Assembly: GCA_046294625.1 (NCBI GenBank)
Contig: JBKBKN010000037.1
Span: 1-15,402 of the forward strand
Direction of reading: 5' to 3'
Source of the DNA: JBKBKN01 sp046294625
GTDB taxonomy: Bacteria; Bacteroidota; Bacteroidia; M30B66
DNA length: 15,402 bases
A program made the translations under genes and the position numbers. Shown here in pieces: positions 1 to 6,142 of this stretch. The notes below the pieces were generated by a model, which saw nothing but the letters and a program-made list of their open reading frames with translations, did not search any database and was not told the origin of the DNA. Every line of letters starts with the position of its first letter. The first letter of the stretch is position 1.

Positions 1-1
1 A

Positions 2-187
2 AGCATGCGAGATATGGGTATGAAAATGCCCATGGACGGCAGTATGAATTATAGAAATACCATGCAGAATTATCAGTCGCAGTTATATACGGCAGGTCAG
101 ATTCCACAAAATAATCTTCTCAACCCGATTGCTTGGTCAAGATTTATTCAGGCATGGAAGAATGGCGACTTTAAGCGAAAAAATTAA
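2..187 (+). CDS. C-terminal fragment of an unknown Met-rich protein
   Basis: The reading frame is open to the left edge and stops with TAA at 185-187, so this is probably the 3' end of a gene that begins outside the window; the first in-window ATG (position 5) need not be its start. About 61 residues are visible. The first 15 contain many Met residues (MRDMGMKMPMDGSM), followed by a Gln/Asn/Tyr-rich stretch and a Lys/Arg-rich end. I do not recognise a family. It stops 24 bp before the TonB-dependent receptor on the same strand, so the two may share a transcript. Met-rich patterns can bind copper, but that is speculation here. Confidence 0.6.
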   Translation, partial: SMRDMGMKMPMDGSMNYRNTMQNYQSQLYTAGQIPQNNLLNPIAWSRFIQAWKNGDFKRKN

Positions 188-211
188 AACAGTGACCTTA
201 AGCTATCCTGA

Positions 212-2743
212 ATGCAATTGAAGGTTAACGGAGTTATAATTATAAGAGCGATTGGACTGCTTGCTACTTTGCTGCTTTGCCTGCCAAATATACAAGCACA
301 GGACAAAGCCAGGATATTTGGAAAAGTAACAGGAGATAGGAGTAGACCACTTGAGCAGGCCATAGTTTCAGCCATTTACTTCAAACCATTGGGCGTGGCT
401 ACAGATGCTTCCGGGAATTATGAACTGATTGTGCCGGCCAATGAAACCCTGCAAATTATTTTTTCTTATCTGGGTTATAAGAAAGACACTATTCAGGTGC
501 GACTTGCACCCGGCGAAAAACGCGAGTTGAATGTTAGACTCAAAGAAATTATTCTTGACCGAAATGTTGTTGAAATCCGTGATCAATATTTCCGTACCAC
601 CACGCTAAAACCATTAGACCCCAAGATTGCATCCAAAATTACCACACCGGGCGATGGCATCACTTCCATGTTGCGCACCATGCCAGGTGTGTTTACCCGC
701 GATGAGATGAGTTCGCAATACTCTGTGCGTGGAGGTAACTATGATGAAAATCTGGTGTATGTAAATGATGTAGAAATTTATCGCCCCTTTTTGGTCAGAG
801 CCGGACAGCAGGAAGGTCTATCATTTGCCAACCCTGATATGGTTTCAGCTCTGAAATTTTCGGCCGGTGGATTCGATGCGAAGTATGGCGATAAAATGTC
901 TTCGGTGCTCGATATCAATTATAAACGCCCAGTAAAATTTGCTGGTAGTGCCGGTGCTAGTCTACTTGGGGCTAACCTTCACCTTGAAGGAGCTGTCGGA
1001 GGAACCAGATTGTCTTACATGATCGGAGCCAGACAGCGAACCACACAGTATCTGCTCAATAGCCTTGATGTATCAGGTCAGTATCGCCCTTCGTTTGCAG
1101 ATGTTCAGGCTTTAGTTTCTTATATGATTACCACAGACTGGTCTATCGAATTTCTTGGCAATTATGCACTCAACAATTATCGGGTTATTCCTGAAAGCCG
1201 CACCACCGATTTTGGCACCATCAACGAAGCCTTGCGTTTGCAGGTTTTTTTTCAGGGGCAGGAGCAAAACAGATTCGAAACATTTATGGGAGCGCTTACC
1301 TCCACCTATAAGCCCAATAAAGATTTAACCTTAAAACTTATCACTTCGGCTTTCAACTCTCGTGAGTCGGAGCGTTTTGATGTGGAAGGTTTTTACAGAA
1401 TTGATGAGCTGGAAAGAGATTTGGGGTCCGATAATTTCGGCAATTCTGCCTTCACGCGTGGTATCGGATCCTATCTGCAATTTGCACGCAATCGCCTTGA
1501 TTATCAGGTGGCAAATATTGAGCACAAAGGCTACCTGGATAAAAACAGGCATTTTATTCAATGGGGTGCACGTGCGCAGACTGAGCTCATCGATGACCGG
1601 TTGAATGAATGGCGAATGGTGGACTCGGCCGATTTTTCATTGCCACTTCTACCGGCCGATGAAATTTTACTTCAAGACGTAGTGAAAGCATCGGCCAATT
1701 TTCGCTCTTTTCGTTATCAGGGCTATTTGCAGGATAATATCGAGTGGTATAGCAAAGACACAGTAAAATATACGTTAACTTATGGACTTCGAGCCAATCA
1801 CTGGACCTTGAATGGTCAGACTTTACTAAGTCCGCGTGTAAGTTTGAGTATTCAGCCAAGATGGGAGCGTGATGTGGTTTTTAGACTTTCTACAGGGCAT
1901 TATGCACAGCCTCCTTTCTACAGAGAACTTAGAGCTTTTGACGGAGTGTTGAATAAAAACTTAAGGGCGCAGGAATCCTATCACATCATTGCCGGAATGG
2001 ATTTTGATTTTAAAGCATGGGACAGACCTTTTAATTTTTATGGTGAGGTGTATTACAAATACCTGACGAATCTTGTGCCATATGAAATAGACAATGTGCG
2101 TATAAGATATTATGCAGAAAACAGTGCCGTAGGCTATGCTAAGGGTATAGATATGCGTGTGAATGGCGAATTTGTGAAGGGGGTGCAATCTTGGGCAAGT
2201 TTAAGCCTGATGAAAACTGAAGAAAATATTCTCAATGATTTTTATTATGAGTATTTCAATTCAGATGGGGAGCGAATAATTCCGGGATTCACCTTCAATC
2301 AAGAAAAAGCGGACTCGGTTAGGTATGAGCCGGGGTATATCCCTAGACCAACTGATCAGCGGTTCAATTTCAGCTTATTTTTTCAAGACTACCTCCCCAA
2401 CAATCCAACATTAAGTATGCAAATCACCTTAATTTTTGGATCAAGATTACCAATTGGGCCACCGGATTTTGAGCGTTATAAAGACACGCTTCGAATACCA
2501 TCGTACCGAAGAGTTGACCTTGGCTTTTCCAAAATGCTGATTTCGAAAGACAAAAAGCAAGTGAAGTCAAAGGTATTACGTGGGTTCAACGAAATGTGGG
2601 TGAGTCTGGAAGTGTTTAATTTGTTTGGCACCAACAATACGATTTCGTATTTGTGGATCAAAGATGTGACCAACAGAACTTATGCCGTTCCCAATTACCT
2701 GACTAATCGCTTATTGAACCTGCGTTTGCAGGCTAACTTCTGA
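212..2743 (+). CDS. TonB-dependent outer-membrane receptor with N-terminal carboxypeptidase-regulatory-like domain
   Basis: An 843-residue outer-membrane active transporter energised by TonB. Residues 1-29 are a signal peptide (basic start, hydrophobic core, cleavage after IQAQ). Residues about 32-111 form a CarboxypepD_reg-like beta-sandwich domain (IFGKVTGD..., DASGNYEL, FSYLGYKKDT). A plug domain follows at about 145-225, with the typical GDGITSMLRTMPGV and YSVRGGNYDENLVYVNDVEI segments and a GGFDAKYGDKMSSVLDI end. The rest is beta-barrel, ending in an aromatic residue (LRLQANF) as expected for barrel assembly. It is shorter than SusC proteins (around 1000 aa) and no SusD partner follows, so glycan import is not indicated. 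The substrate cannot be read from sequence. A PD40 beta-propeller gene follows 55 bp downstream. Confidence 0.93.
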   Translation: MQLKVNGVIIIRAIGLLATLLLCLPNIQAQDKARIFGKVTGDRSRPLEQAIVSAIYFKPLGVATDASGNYELIVPANETLQIIFSYLGYKKDTIQVRLAPGEKRELNVRLKEIILDRNVVEIRDQYFRTTTLKPLDPKIASKITTPGDGITSMLRTMPGVFTRDEMSSQYSVRGGNYDENLVYVNDVEIYRPFLVRAGQQEGLSFANPDMVSALKFSAGGFDAKYGDKMSSVLDINYKRPVKFAGSAGASLLGANLHLEGAVGGTRLSYMIGARQRTTQYLLNSLDVSGQYRPSFADVQALVSYMITTDWSIEFLGNYALNNYRVIPESRTTDFGTINEALRLQVFFQGQEQNRFETFMGALTSTYKPNKDLTLKLITSAFNSRESERFDVEGFYRIDELERDLGSDNFGNSAFTRGIGSYLQFARNRLDYQVANIEHKGYLDKNRHFIQWGARAQTELIDDRLNEWRMVDSADFSLPLLPADEILLQDVVKASANFRSFRYQGYLQDNIEWYSKDTVKYTLTYGLRANHWTLNGQTLLSPRVSLSIQPRWERDVVFRLSTGHYAQPPFYRELRAFDGVLNKNLRAQESYHIIAGMDFDFKAWDRPFNFYGEVYYKYLTNLVPYEIDNVRIRYYAENSAVGYAKGIDMRVNGEFVKGVQSWASLSLMKTEENILNDFYYEYFNSDGERIIPGFTFNQEKADSVRYEPGYIPRPTDQRFNFSLFFQDYLPNNPTLSMQITLIFGSRLPIGPPDFERYKDTLRIPSYRRVDLGFSKMLISKDKKQVKSKVLRGFNEMWVSLEVFNLFGTNNTISYLWIKDVTNRTYAVPNYLTNRLLNLRLQANF

Positions 2744-2798
2744 TGGGTTTTTCCATTCGAATTTTAATTCTATTTTGCGCCCATTAACAATCATATCC

Positions 2799-3842
2799 AT
2801 GAAAAGAAAAATAACTGGTACTTTATTTCTAATGTGTTTCACAGCTCTTGCTTTTTCGCAAAATGCACAAGAAAAACATTTGAAAAACATTAAGCAACTT
2901 ACTTTTGGCGGCGATAATGCGGAAGCATATTTCAGTTTTGATAATAAAAAATTGGTCTTTCAAAGCAATTTTAAAGACTGGGGCGTAAAATGCGACCAAA
3001 TATTTGTTTTTGATTTAGAGAATCCGAAGCAAAAGCCACCTATGGTAAGCACTGGTTTGGGCAGAACTACTTGCAGTTACTTCATGCCGGGAGATACCAC
3101 TATTATTTATGCATCAACCCACCTGAAGGGAAAGGCTTGTCCACCAGAGCCTCAGCCCAGAGCCGATGGAAAATATTTATGGCCTATTTACGACAGTTTC
3201 GACATTTTCGAAGCCGATTTGAAAGGTAATATTATTCGTCAGTTAACCAATTCAGATTCTTATGATGCCGAAGCAACGGTTTCACCCAAAGGCGATAAAA
3301 TAGTATTCACCAGCACACGCAACGGCGATTTGGATCTCTATACAATGAATATCGATGGCTCCAACGTTCGCCAGATTACCTTTGACCTTGGTTACGATGG
3401 AGGTGCGTTTTTTTCGCCTGATGGAAAAAGAATCGTCTTCAGAGCTTCACGTCCAGAGTCACCTGAGGAACTGATGGAATATCAGGAACTATTAAAACAA
3501 GGACTCGTGGCACCTACCAATATGGAGATTTATTCATGCAATGTAGATGGGAGCGATTTGAAGCGAATCACTAATTTGGGTAAGGCCAATTGGGCGCCAT
3601 TTTATCACCCTTCTGGGAAGAAGATTCTGTTTTCTTCCAATCATGCATCACCTCGTGGCTACGATTTTCAACTTTACATGATTGATGAGAATGGAAAGAA
3701 TTTGGAGCAAATCACTTATGAGAGTTATTTCAATGCATTCCCAATGTTTTCGTTTGATGGAAAAAAACTTGTATTTTCTTCAAACAGAAACAACAACAAT
3801 ACACGCGATACCAATATGTTTATTGCCGATTGGGAAGACTAA
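2799..3842 (+). CDS. Secreted TolB-like PD40 beta-propeller protein
   Basis: The ATG at 2799 is chosen because it gives a clean signal peptide (MKRKITGTLFLMCFTALAFSQ, residues 1-21); an upstream in-frame TTG at 2775 would add eight residues ahead of it. The mature part of the 347-residue protein is built from repeated PD40/WD40-like blades, seen as [LI]T....A..SP.G.K[IL]VF.S.R units: VSPKGDKIVFTSTRNGDLDLY, FFSPDGKRIVFRASRP, HPSGKKILFSSNHA and FSFDGKKLVFSSNRN. This is the TolB C-terminal type propeller, common in secreted Bacteroidota proteins. It has no peptidase domain and no TolB N-terminal domain, so it is not TolB itself. It probably acts in the periplasm or outside the cell in binding or scaffolding. 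It follows the TonB receptor on the same strand and ends at a strong terminator. Confidence 0.82.
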   Translation: MKRKITGTLFLMCFTALAFSQNAQEKHLKNIKQLTFGGDNAEAYFSFDNKKLVFQSNFKDWGVKCDQIFVFDLENPKQKPPMVSTGLGRTTCSYFMPGDTTIIYASTHLKGKACPPEPQPRADGKYLWPIYDSFDIFEADLKGNIIRQLTNSDSYDAEATVSPKGDKIVFTSTRNGDLDLYTMNIDGSNVRQITFDLGYDGGAFFSPDGKRIVFRASRPESPEELMEYQELLKQGLVAPTNMEIYSCNVDGSDLKRITNLGKANWAPFYHPSGKKILFSSNHASPRGYDFQLYMIDENGKNLEQITYESYFNAFPMFSFDGKKLVFSSNRNNNNTRDTNMFIADWED

Positions 3843-3859
3843 TGTTGAGTTTAACGCAT

Positions 3860-3888
3860 AAAAAAAGCCGCTCGCAGCGGCTTTTTTT
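3860..3888. terminator. Bidirectional intrinsic terminator
   Basis: Perfect hairpin: seven A, stem GCCGCT (3867-3872), loop CGC, stem AGCGGC (3876-3881), seven T. The flanking A and T tracts make it work on both strands. It lies between the convergent PD40 propeller gene (plus, ends 3842) and the CTDPTA lipoprotein gene (minus, ends 3906), so one hairpin can serve both. Confidence 0.93.
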
Positions 3889-3905
3889 ATGATCTTAAGC
3901 TTAAA

Positions 3906-4397
3906 TTATTGTTTGATAGCAGTAATTACACAGCTGTCAGAAGCTCCACCTACGGCAGCAGTGTAGTTAATCGTAAGTGTGCTGCCATTCAAAGCACCTG
4001 AACCAGAGATGGTTATAGCAGTACCTTGAACGTTGATTTGCTGGCTAGCAACAGTTAAAGAAGTTCCGCTAACTGTTCCAGTTACAGCCTGACCAAAATC
4101 GCCAAAGTTGTTCAAAAGGATAGAAACAGTGTTAGCTGAGCTAGCAGCAATAGTCATGGTGAAAGTACCAGTTCCGCTTTGGCAGTTTTCAGTTGCATTG
4201 TAAGTCCCGATAAATGCATCGCGATCGTAAGTACAAGATCCATCGTCATCTTTTGCTTTATCATCAAAGTTGTTAGCAGTTGGGTCAGTACAACCTTCTC
4301 TGTTACAGCTTTGAAAAGTAGAAACACCAGCAATTAAAAGCGCAGTAACACCAACTACTTTCAATTTTTTTGTTAATTCAATAAATGATTTTTTCAT
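3906..4397 (-). CDS. Small lipoprotein with CTDPTA...DDGSC motif
   Basis: A 163-residue protein of unknown function. The ATG at 4397 is chosen because it starts a lipoprotein signal peptide (MKKSFIELTKKLK, hydrophobic VVGVTALLIAGV, then FQSC with the lipidated Cys31). The frame can be extended upstream to 4514, but that would cover the promoter region and begin inside the divergent gene. Right after the lipid Cys comes the phylum-typical motif GCTDPTANNFDDKAKDDDGSCTY, usually found as one or more copies in Bacteroidota surface proteins. The C-terminal part (about residues 59-163) is beta-rich and Thr/Ser/Gly-rich (AFIGTYNATENC, GTFTMTI, TVSILLNNFGDF, LTINYTA...SCVITAIKQ), resembling a small beta-sandwich or lipocalin-like fold, with two Cys that might pair. 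It is probably anchored in the outer membrane. The gene has its own -7 box and ends at the shared terminator. Confidence 0.85.
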   Translation of the reverse strand: MKKSFIELTKKLKVVGVTALLIAGVSTFQSCNREGCTDPTANNFDDKAKDDDGSCTYDRDAFIGTYNATENCQSGTGTFTMTIAASSANTVSILLNNFGDFGQAVTGTVSGTSLTVASQQINVQGTAITISGSGALNGSTLTINYTAAVGGASDSCVITAIKQ

Positions 4398-4420
4398 GTT
4401 TGTTAAGATTTTTATTGCGG

Positions 4421-4428
4421 CAAAAATA
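4421..4428 (-). promoter_or_regulatory. Candidate -7 box for the CTDPTA lipoprotein gene
   Basis: Read on the minus strand this is TATTTTTG followed by CC, an exact match to the Bacteroidota -7 box TAnnTTTG. It lies 23 bp upstream of the ATG at 4397. A TTTTG stretch (minus strand, 4447-4443) could be the -33 element, but the spacing is only about 14 bp, so that part is weak. Confidence 0.6.
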
Positions 4429-4448
4429 AAAAAAAATGATTGCAAAAT

Positions 4449-4477
4449 TTTGTATGTGTAAAAATCCAATAAATTTG
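4449..4477 (+). promoter_or_regulatory. Bacteroidota-type promoter for the LKGGG lipoprotein gene
   Basis: TTTG at 4449-4452 (-33 box), 17-bp spacer, TAAATTTG at 4470-4477 (-7 box, TAnnTTTG), then 24 bp to the ATG at 4502. It matches the primary sigma factor consensus of this phylum in both boxes and in spacing. It stands back to back with the minus-strand promoter of the neighbouring lipoprotein gene. Confidence 0.7.
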
Positions 4478-4501
4478 CAGCAAACTTCAATAGACAAAAA
4501 C

Positions 4502-4966
4502 ATGAAAAGACCATTCATTGCAACCGTATTATTTGGTTCATTAATTTTTGCTTCATGCGGAGGCGGTAACGCTGAAGCTGAAGCAGCGCGTGAAAAAGCA
4601 CGTCAGGATTCAATTGCTGCTGCACAAGCTGAACAAGCTCGCTTAGACTCTATCGCAGAAGTTGAGAGAATTGCTGCTGAATTAGAACAAGCTCGTTTAG
4701 ACTCAATCGAAGCTGCACAAGCTGCTGCTAGTAAAGGCGGTTCAAGAGGTGGTTCAAAAGGCAATACAGGTGGTTCTAAAGGAACAACTCAAGAAACGCC
4801 AAAATCGAACACCAACCCAATTCAAGATTTGAAAGGTGGCGGTTCATCAAATACAGATGCCGACAAAGTAGGTGGTTTGAAAGGTGGTGGCAAGTCAGCT
4901 GAAGAGCAAAAGAAAGCCGATGAAGGCGCTAAGCAAATCCGTAACCTTAAAGGTGGCGGTAACTAA
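4502..4966 (+). CDS. Small coiled-coil lipoprotein with three LKGGG repeats
   Basis: A 154-residue predicted lipoprotein of unknown function. The ATG at 4502 is chosen because it starts a lipoprotein signal (MKRPFIATVLFGSLIFASC, lipid Cys19) and lies 24 bp after a good promoter; the open frame reaches back to 4436, but that would include the promoter. After the Cys and a GGG linker, residues about 24-75 are Ala/Glu/Arg-rich and likely a helical coiled coil with a repeated unit (KARQDSI, EQARLDSI, EQARLDSI). A flexible Gly/Ser/Lys stretch follows (SKGGSRGGSKG...). The C-terminal third carries LKGGG three times, at residues 110-114, 126-130 and 149-153, the last one before the final Asn. I recognise no named family. 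The layout suggests an envelope anchor with a helical spacer and a repeated short binding motif. It is monocistronic and ends at a hairpin terminator. Confidence 0.85.
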   Translation: MKRPFIATVLFGSLIFASCGGGNAEAEAAREKARQDSIAAAQAEQARLDSIAEVERIAAELEQARLDSIEAAQAAASKGGSRGGSKGNTGGSKGTTQETPKSNTNPIQDLKGGGSSNTDADKVGGLKGGGKSAEEQKKADEGAKQIRNLKGGGN

Positions 4967-4980
4967 GCCAAAAGTATAAA

Positions 4981-5013
4981 ACAAAAAAACCGGATTAAAT
5001 CCGGTTTTTTTGT
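4981..5013. terminator. Bidirectional intrinsic terminator
   Basis: A 14-bp perfect inverted repeat: left arm 4981-4994 (ACA7CCGGA), loop TTAAA, right arm 5000-5013 (TCCGGT7GT). The CCGGA core with flanking A and T tracts follows the stop codon of the LKGGG lipoprotein by 14 bp. It should terminate that gene, and would also stop minus-strand transcripts entering from the right. Confidence 0.9.
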
Positions 5014-5036
5014 TTATATATTTTAATTGTAGAAAG

Positions 5037-5071
5037 GCGCTCTAACTAATTCGTTATCCGAATTTGAGCGC
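5037..5071. repeat. Two-part hairpin in the intergenic region
   Basis: Outer stem GCGCTC (5037-5042) with GAGCGC (5066-5071); inner stem AATTCG (5048-5053) with CGAATT (5059-5064); loop TTATC. The two stems are separated by an asymmetric bulge (five bases left, one base right). There is no T tract, so it is not an intrinsic terminator. It could be part of a structured RNA or a protein-binding site. Confidence 0.5.
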
Positions 5072-5226
5072 GAGTGAAATAACCTAAGAATTGGCATTCG
5101 GTTTAGTTGCGTCTTTGCGTTAAATTGAGCACTTTCATTTTGCATAGTAACGGCTCCAAGGCTTATGCTATGGTATTCAATTCTTAAGACATTTTCACTT
5201 CTTGAGCCAATGCAAAGAAAATTTTA

Positions 5227-5242
5227 GGTAACTGATGTTACC
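5227..5242. promoter_or_regulatory. Candidate operator of the rhodanese operon (Crp/Fnr-like palindrome)
   Basis: Perfect inverted repeat GGTAAC-TGAT-GTTACC. Its centre (5234.5) lies about 29 bp before the -7 box at 5264 and so roughly 40 bp before the predicted transcription start. A 16-bp site of two 6-bp arms with a 4-bp centre in that position is the classic layout for class II activation by Crp/Fnr-family regulators. No -33 TTTG is seen at the expected place, which fits an activator-dependent promoter. The regulator is not in the window, so its identity is inference. Confidence 0.5.
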
Positions 5243-5263
5243 ATCCACTTCACTTAGCGGTAG

Positions 5264-5271
5264 TAATTTTG
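5264..5271 (+). promoter_or_regulatory. Candidate -7 box of the rhodanese/YeiH operon
   Basis: TAATTTTG, an exact match to TAnnTTTG, followed by CGG, 22 bp upstream of the first ATG of the operon (5294). No TTTG or TTG is found at the usual -33 distance; the space is instead adjacent to the 16-bp palindrome. Confidence 0.55.
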
Positions 5272-5293
5272 CGGTGTTCAATTTAAAATTGAA

Positions 5294-5500
5294 ATGACAA
5301 CATTCATCAGACAGCATATTTTGTGGATTATAGGTGCTTTAGCAGGTGCTTTGGCAGGATATATTTACTGGCAGCAGGTAGGCTGTATGTCAGGAACTTG
5401 CAGCATCACTTCATCGCCCCTTAACTCAACTTTATATGGCGCTGTGATGGGTGGCTTGTTGCTCAATTTGTTTAAAAAAGAAAAATCCAAACAAAAATGA
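5294..5500 (+). CDS. Small membrane protein, DUF6132-like
   Basis: A 68-residue inner-membrane protein. Two membrane segments are visible: about residues 8-27 (ILWIIGALAGALAGYIYW) and 46-60 (TLYGAVMGGLLLNLF), with a Lys-rich end (KKEKSKQK) in the cytoplasm. Between them is a loop with VGCMSGTCSITSSPLNS, containing a Cys-x4-Cys pair. I recall this GC.SGTC.ITS.P..S pattern from proteins annotated DUF6132 in Bacteroidota, which are often found beside rhodanese genes; biochemical function is not known to me. With both termini inside, the Cys loop would face the periplasm, where it might take part in thiol or persulfide chemistry (inference). Its TGA stop overlaps the ATG of the next gene (ATGA at 5497-5500), so the two are translationally coupled. 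Confidence 0.75.
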   Translation: MTTFIRQHILWIIGALAGALAGYIYWQQVGCMSGTCSITSSPLNSTLYGAVMGGLLLNLFKKEKSKQK

Positions 5501-5781
5501 ATATTTCAGAATTATTGAAAGAACATAAAGGCACCGTAGTAGATGTGCGCATGCCTTTTGAATTTGCAGGTGGAAATGTGTCAGGATCTGTCAACATCCC
5601 TTTGCAGGAAATTCCTCAGCGTTTAGATGAACTTAAAGCGCTAAAAGCGCCATTGATTCTATGCTGTGCATCAGGCAACAGGAGTGGACAGGCGCACCGC
5701 TATCTCACGGCTCAAGGGATTGATTGCATAAATGGCGGATCTTGGTTAGATGTTAACTATTATCAATCTCAAGCAGTGTAA
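5497..5781 (+). CDS. Single-domain rhodanese-like protein (cytoplasmic), first copy
   Basis: A 94-residue sulfurtransferase consisting of one rhodanese domain and nothing else, with no signal peptide, so cytoplasmic. Visible marks: the VVDVRMPFEF start (Asp16, Arg18, Glu22), the GSVNIPL turn (30-36) and the active-site loop CCASGNRSG, in which Cys57 is the expected persulfide-forming residue of the C-x-S-G-x-R-S loop. The domain ends with INGGSW. A second Cys (Cys56) directly precedes the catalytic one. The enzyme class moves sulfane sulfur from donors such as thiosulfate or persulfides to a thiol acceptor. It overlaps the DUF6132-like gene by four bases and is followed after three bases by the second rhodanese, so all are probably one transcript. 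The exact donor and acceptor are unknown. Confidence 0.9.
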   Translation: MNISELLKEHKGTVVDVRMPFEFAGGNVSGSVNIPLQEIPQRLDELKALKAPLILCCASGNRSGQAHRYLTAQGIDCINGGSWLDVNYYQSQAV

Positions 5782-5784
5782 ACC

Positions 5785-6102
5785 ATGATTGAAGCCATAA
5801 AAAAAATGCTCGGTATTGGGCCGGCTACCGATTTTAAAAAAATGATGACAGAAGGAGCACTTATCGTTGATGTGCGAACAAAAGAAGAATTTGCTTCAGG
5901 GCATATCAAAGGAGCTGTAAACATACCGCTGAATCAATTAAGTAAACAATTGGGCAAAATTAAATCGAAAGAAAAACCGGTAATAACCTGTTGTGCCTCC
6001 GGAATGCGAAGTACTTCGGCTAAAAGTATTTTGAAAGCAAATGGATTTAATGCCTACAACGGTGGTGGTTGGCAATCCTTAAAGGCAAAGCTCCATTCTT
6101 AA
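5785..6102 (+). CDS. Single-domain rhodanese-like protein (cytoplasmic), second copy
   Basis: A 105-residue rhodanese without signal peptide. A short N-terminal helix (MIEAIKKMLGIGPATDFKKMM) precedes the domain. Marks: LIVDVRTKEEF (Asp29, Arg31, Glu35), GHIKGAVNIPL (39-49), active loop CCASGMRS with catalytic Cys70, and the closing NGGGW. It shares the CCASG loop with the gene just upstream, but the two proteins are only moderately similar elsewhere, so they look like old paralogues rather than a recent duplication. It starts three bases after the first rhodanese stops. After it comes the largest gap inside the operon (40 bp), which contains TAATATTG at 6114-6121, one mismatch from a -7 box and so a possible weak internal promoter. 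Confidence 0.9.
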   Translation: MIEAIKKMLGIGPATDFKKMMTEGALIVDVRTKEEFASGHIKGAVNIPLNQLSKQLGKIKSKEKPVITCCASGMRSTSAKSILKANGFNAYNGGGWQSLKAKLHS

Positions 6103-6142
6103 AAATGGTTTAGTAATATTGTAGCAACAAATTTAAAAACTT

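Larger units (their letters stand above)
5014..5293. other. Gene-free regulatory interval upstream of the rhodanese operon
   Basis: No convincing reading frame on either strand. The whole gap between genes is 327 bp, including the terminator at its left end. It holds a two-part hairpin (5037-5071), a perfect 16-bp palindrome (5227-5242) and a -7 box (5264-5271), each listed separately. A pair of 9-bp inverted arms (TAAGAATTG at 5085-5093, CAATTCTTA at 5178-5186) lies 84 bp apart and may be chance. The phrase TTGCGTCTTTGCGTTAAA near 5106-5123 resembles intergenic repeat sequence I associate with Bacteroidota genomes, but only one copy is present here. No tRNA or known riboswitch pattern was recognised. 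Confidence 0.6.

Noticed and set aside
2771..2777. A -7 box before the PD40 propeller gene (TATTTTG)
   Set aside because: It is one base short of TAnnTTTG and has no clear -33 box; readthrough from the TonB receptor gene is as likely.
4436..4501. Upstream extension of the LKGGG lipoprotein frame to 4436
   Set aside because: It contains the -33 and -7 boxes, and the signal peptide starts at the ATG at 4502.
4398..4514. Upstream extension of the CTDPTA lipoprotein frame to 4514
   Set aside because: It would run through both promoters and overlap the start of the divergent gene, and it would bury the lipoprotein signal peptide.
5106..5123. A dispersed Bacteroidota repeat element (TTGCGTCTTTGCGTTAAA)
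   Set aside because: Only one copy in the window, with no direct-repeat flanks; it rests on memory of similar phrases, so it is not called as a feature.
5085..5186. A stem-loop from TAAGAATTG and CAATTCTTA arms 84 bp apart
   Set aside because: Nine AT-rich base pairs over that distance are within what chance can give, and no supporting inner stem was found.
5785..6102. A recent tandem duplication of the two cytoplasmic rhodaneses
   Set aside because: Outside the shared CCASG loop and the D-V-R start the two differ widely, and no long identical DNA is visible.
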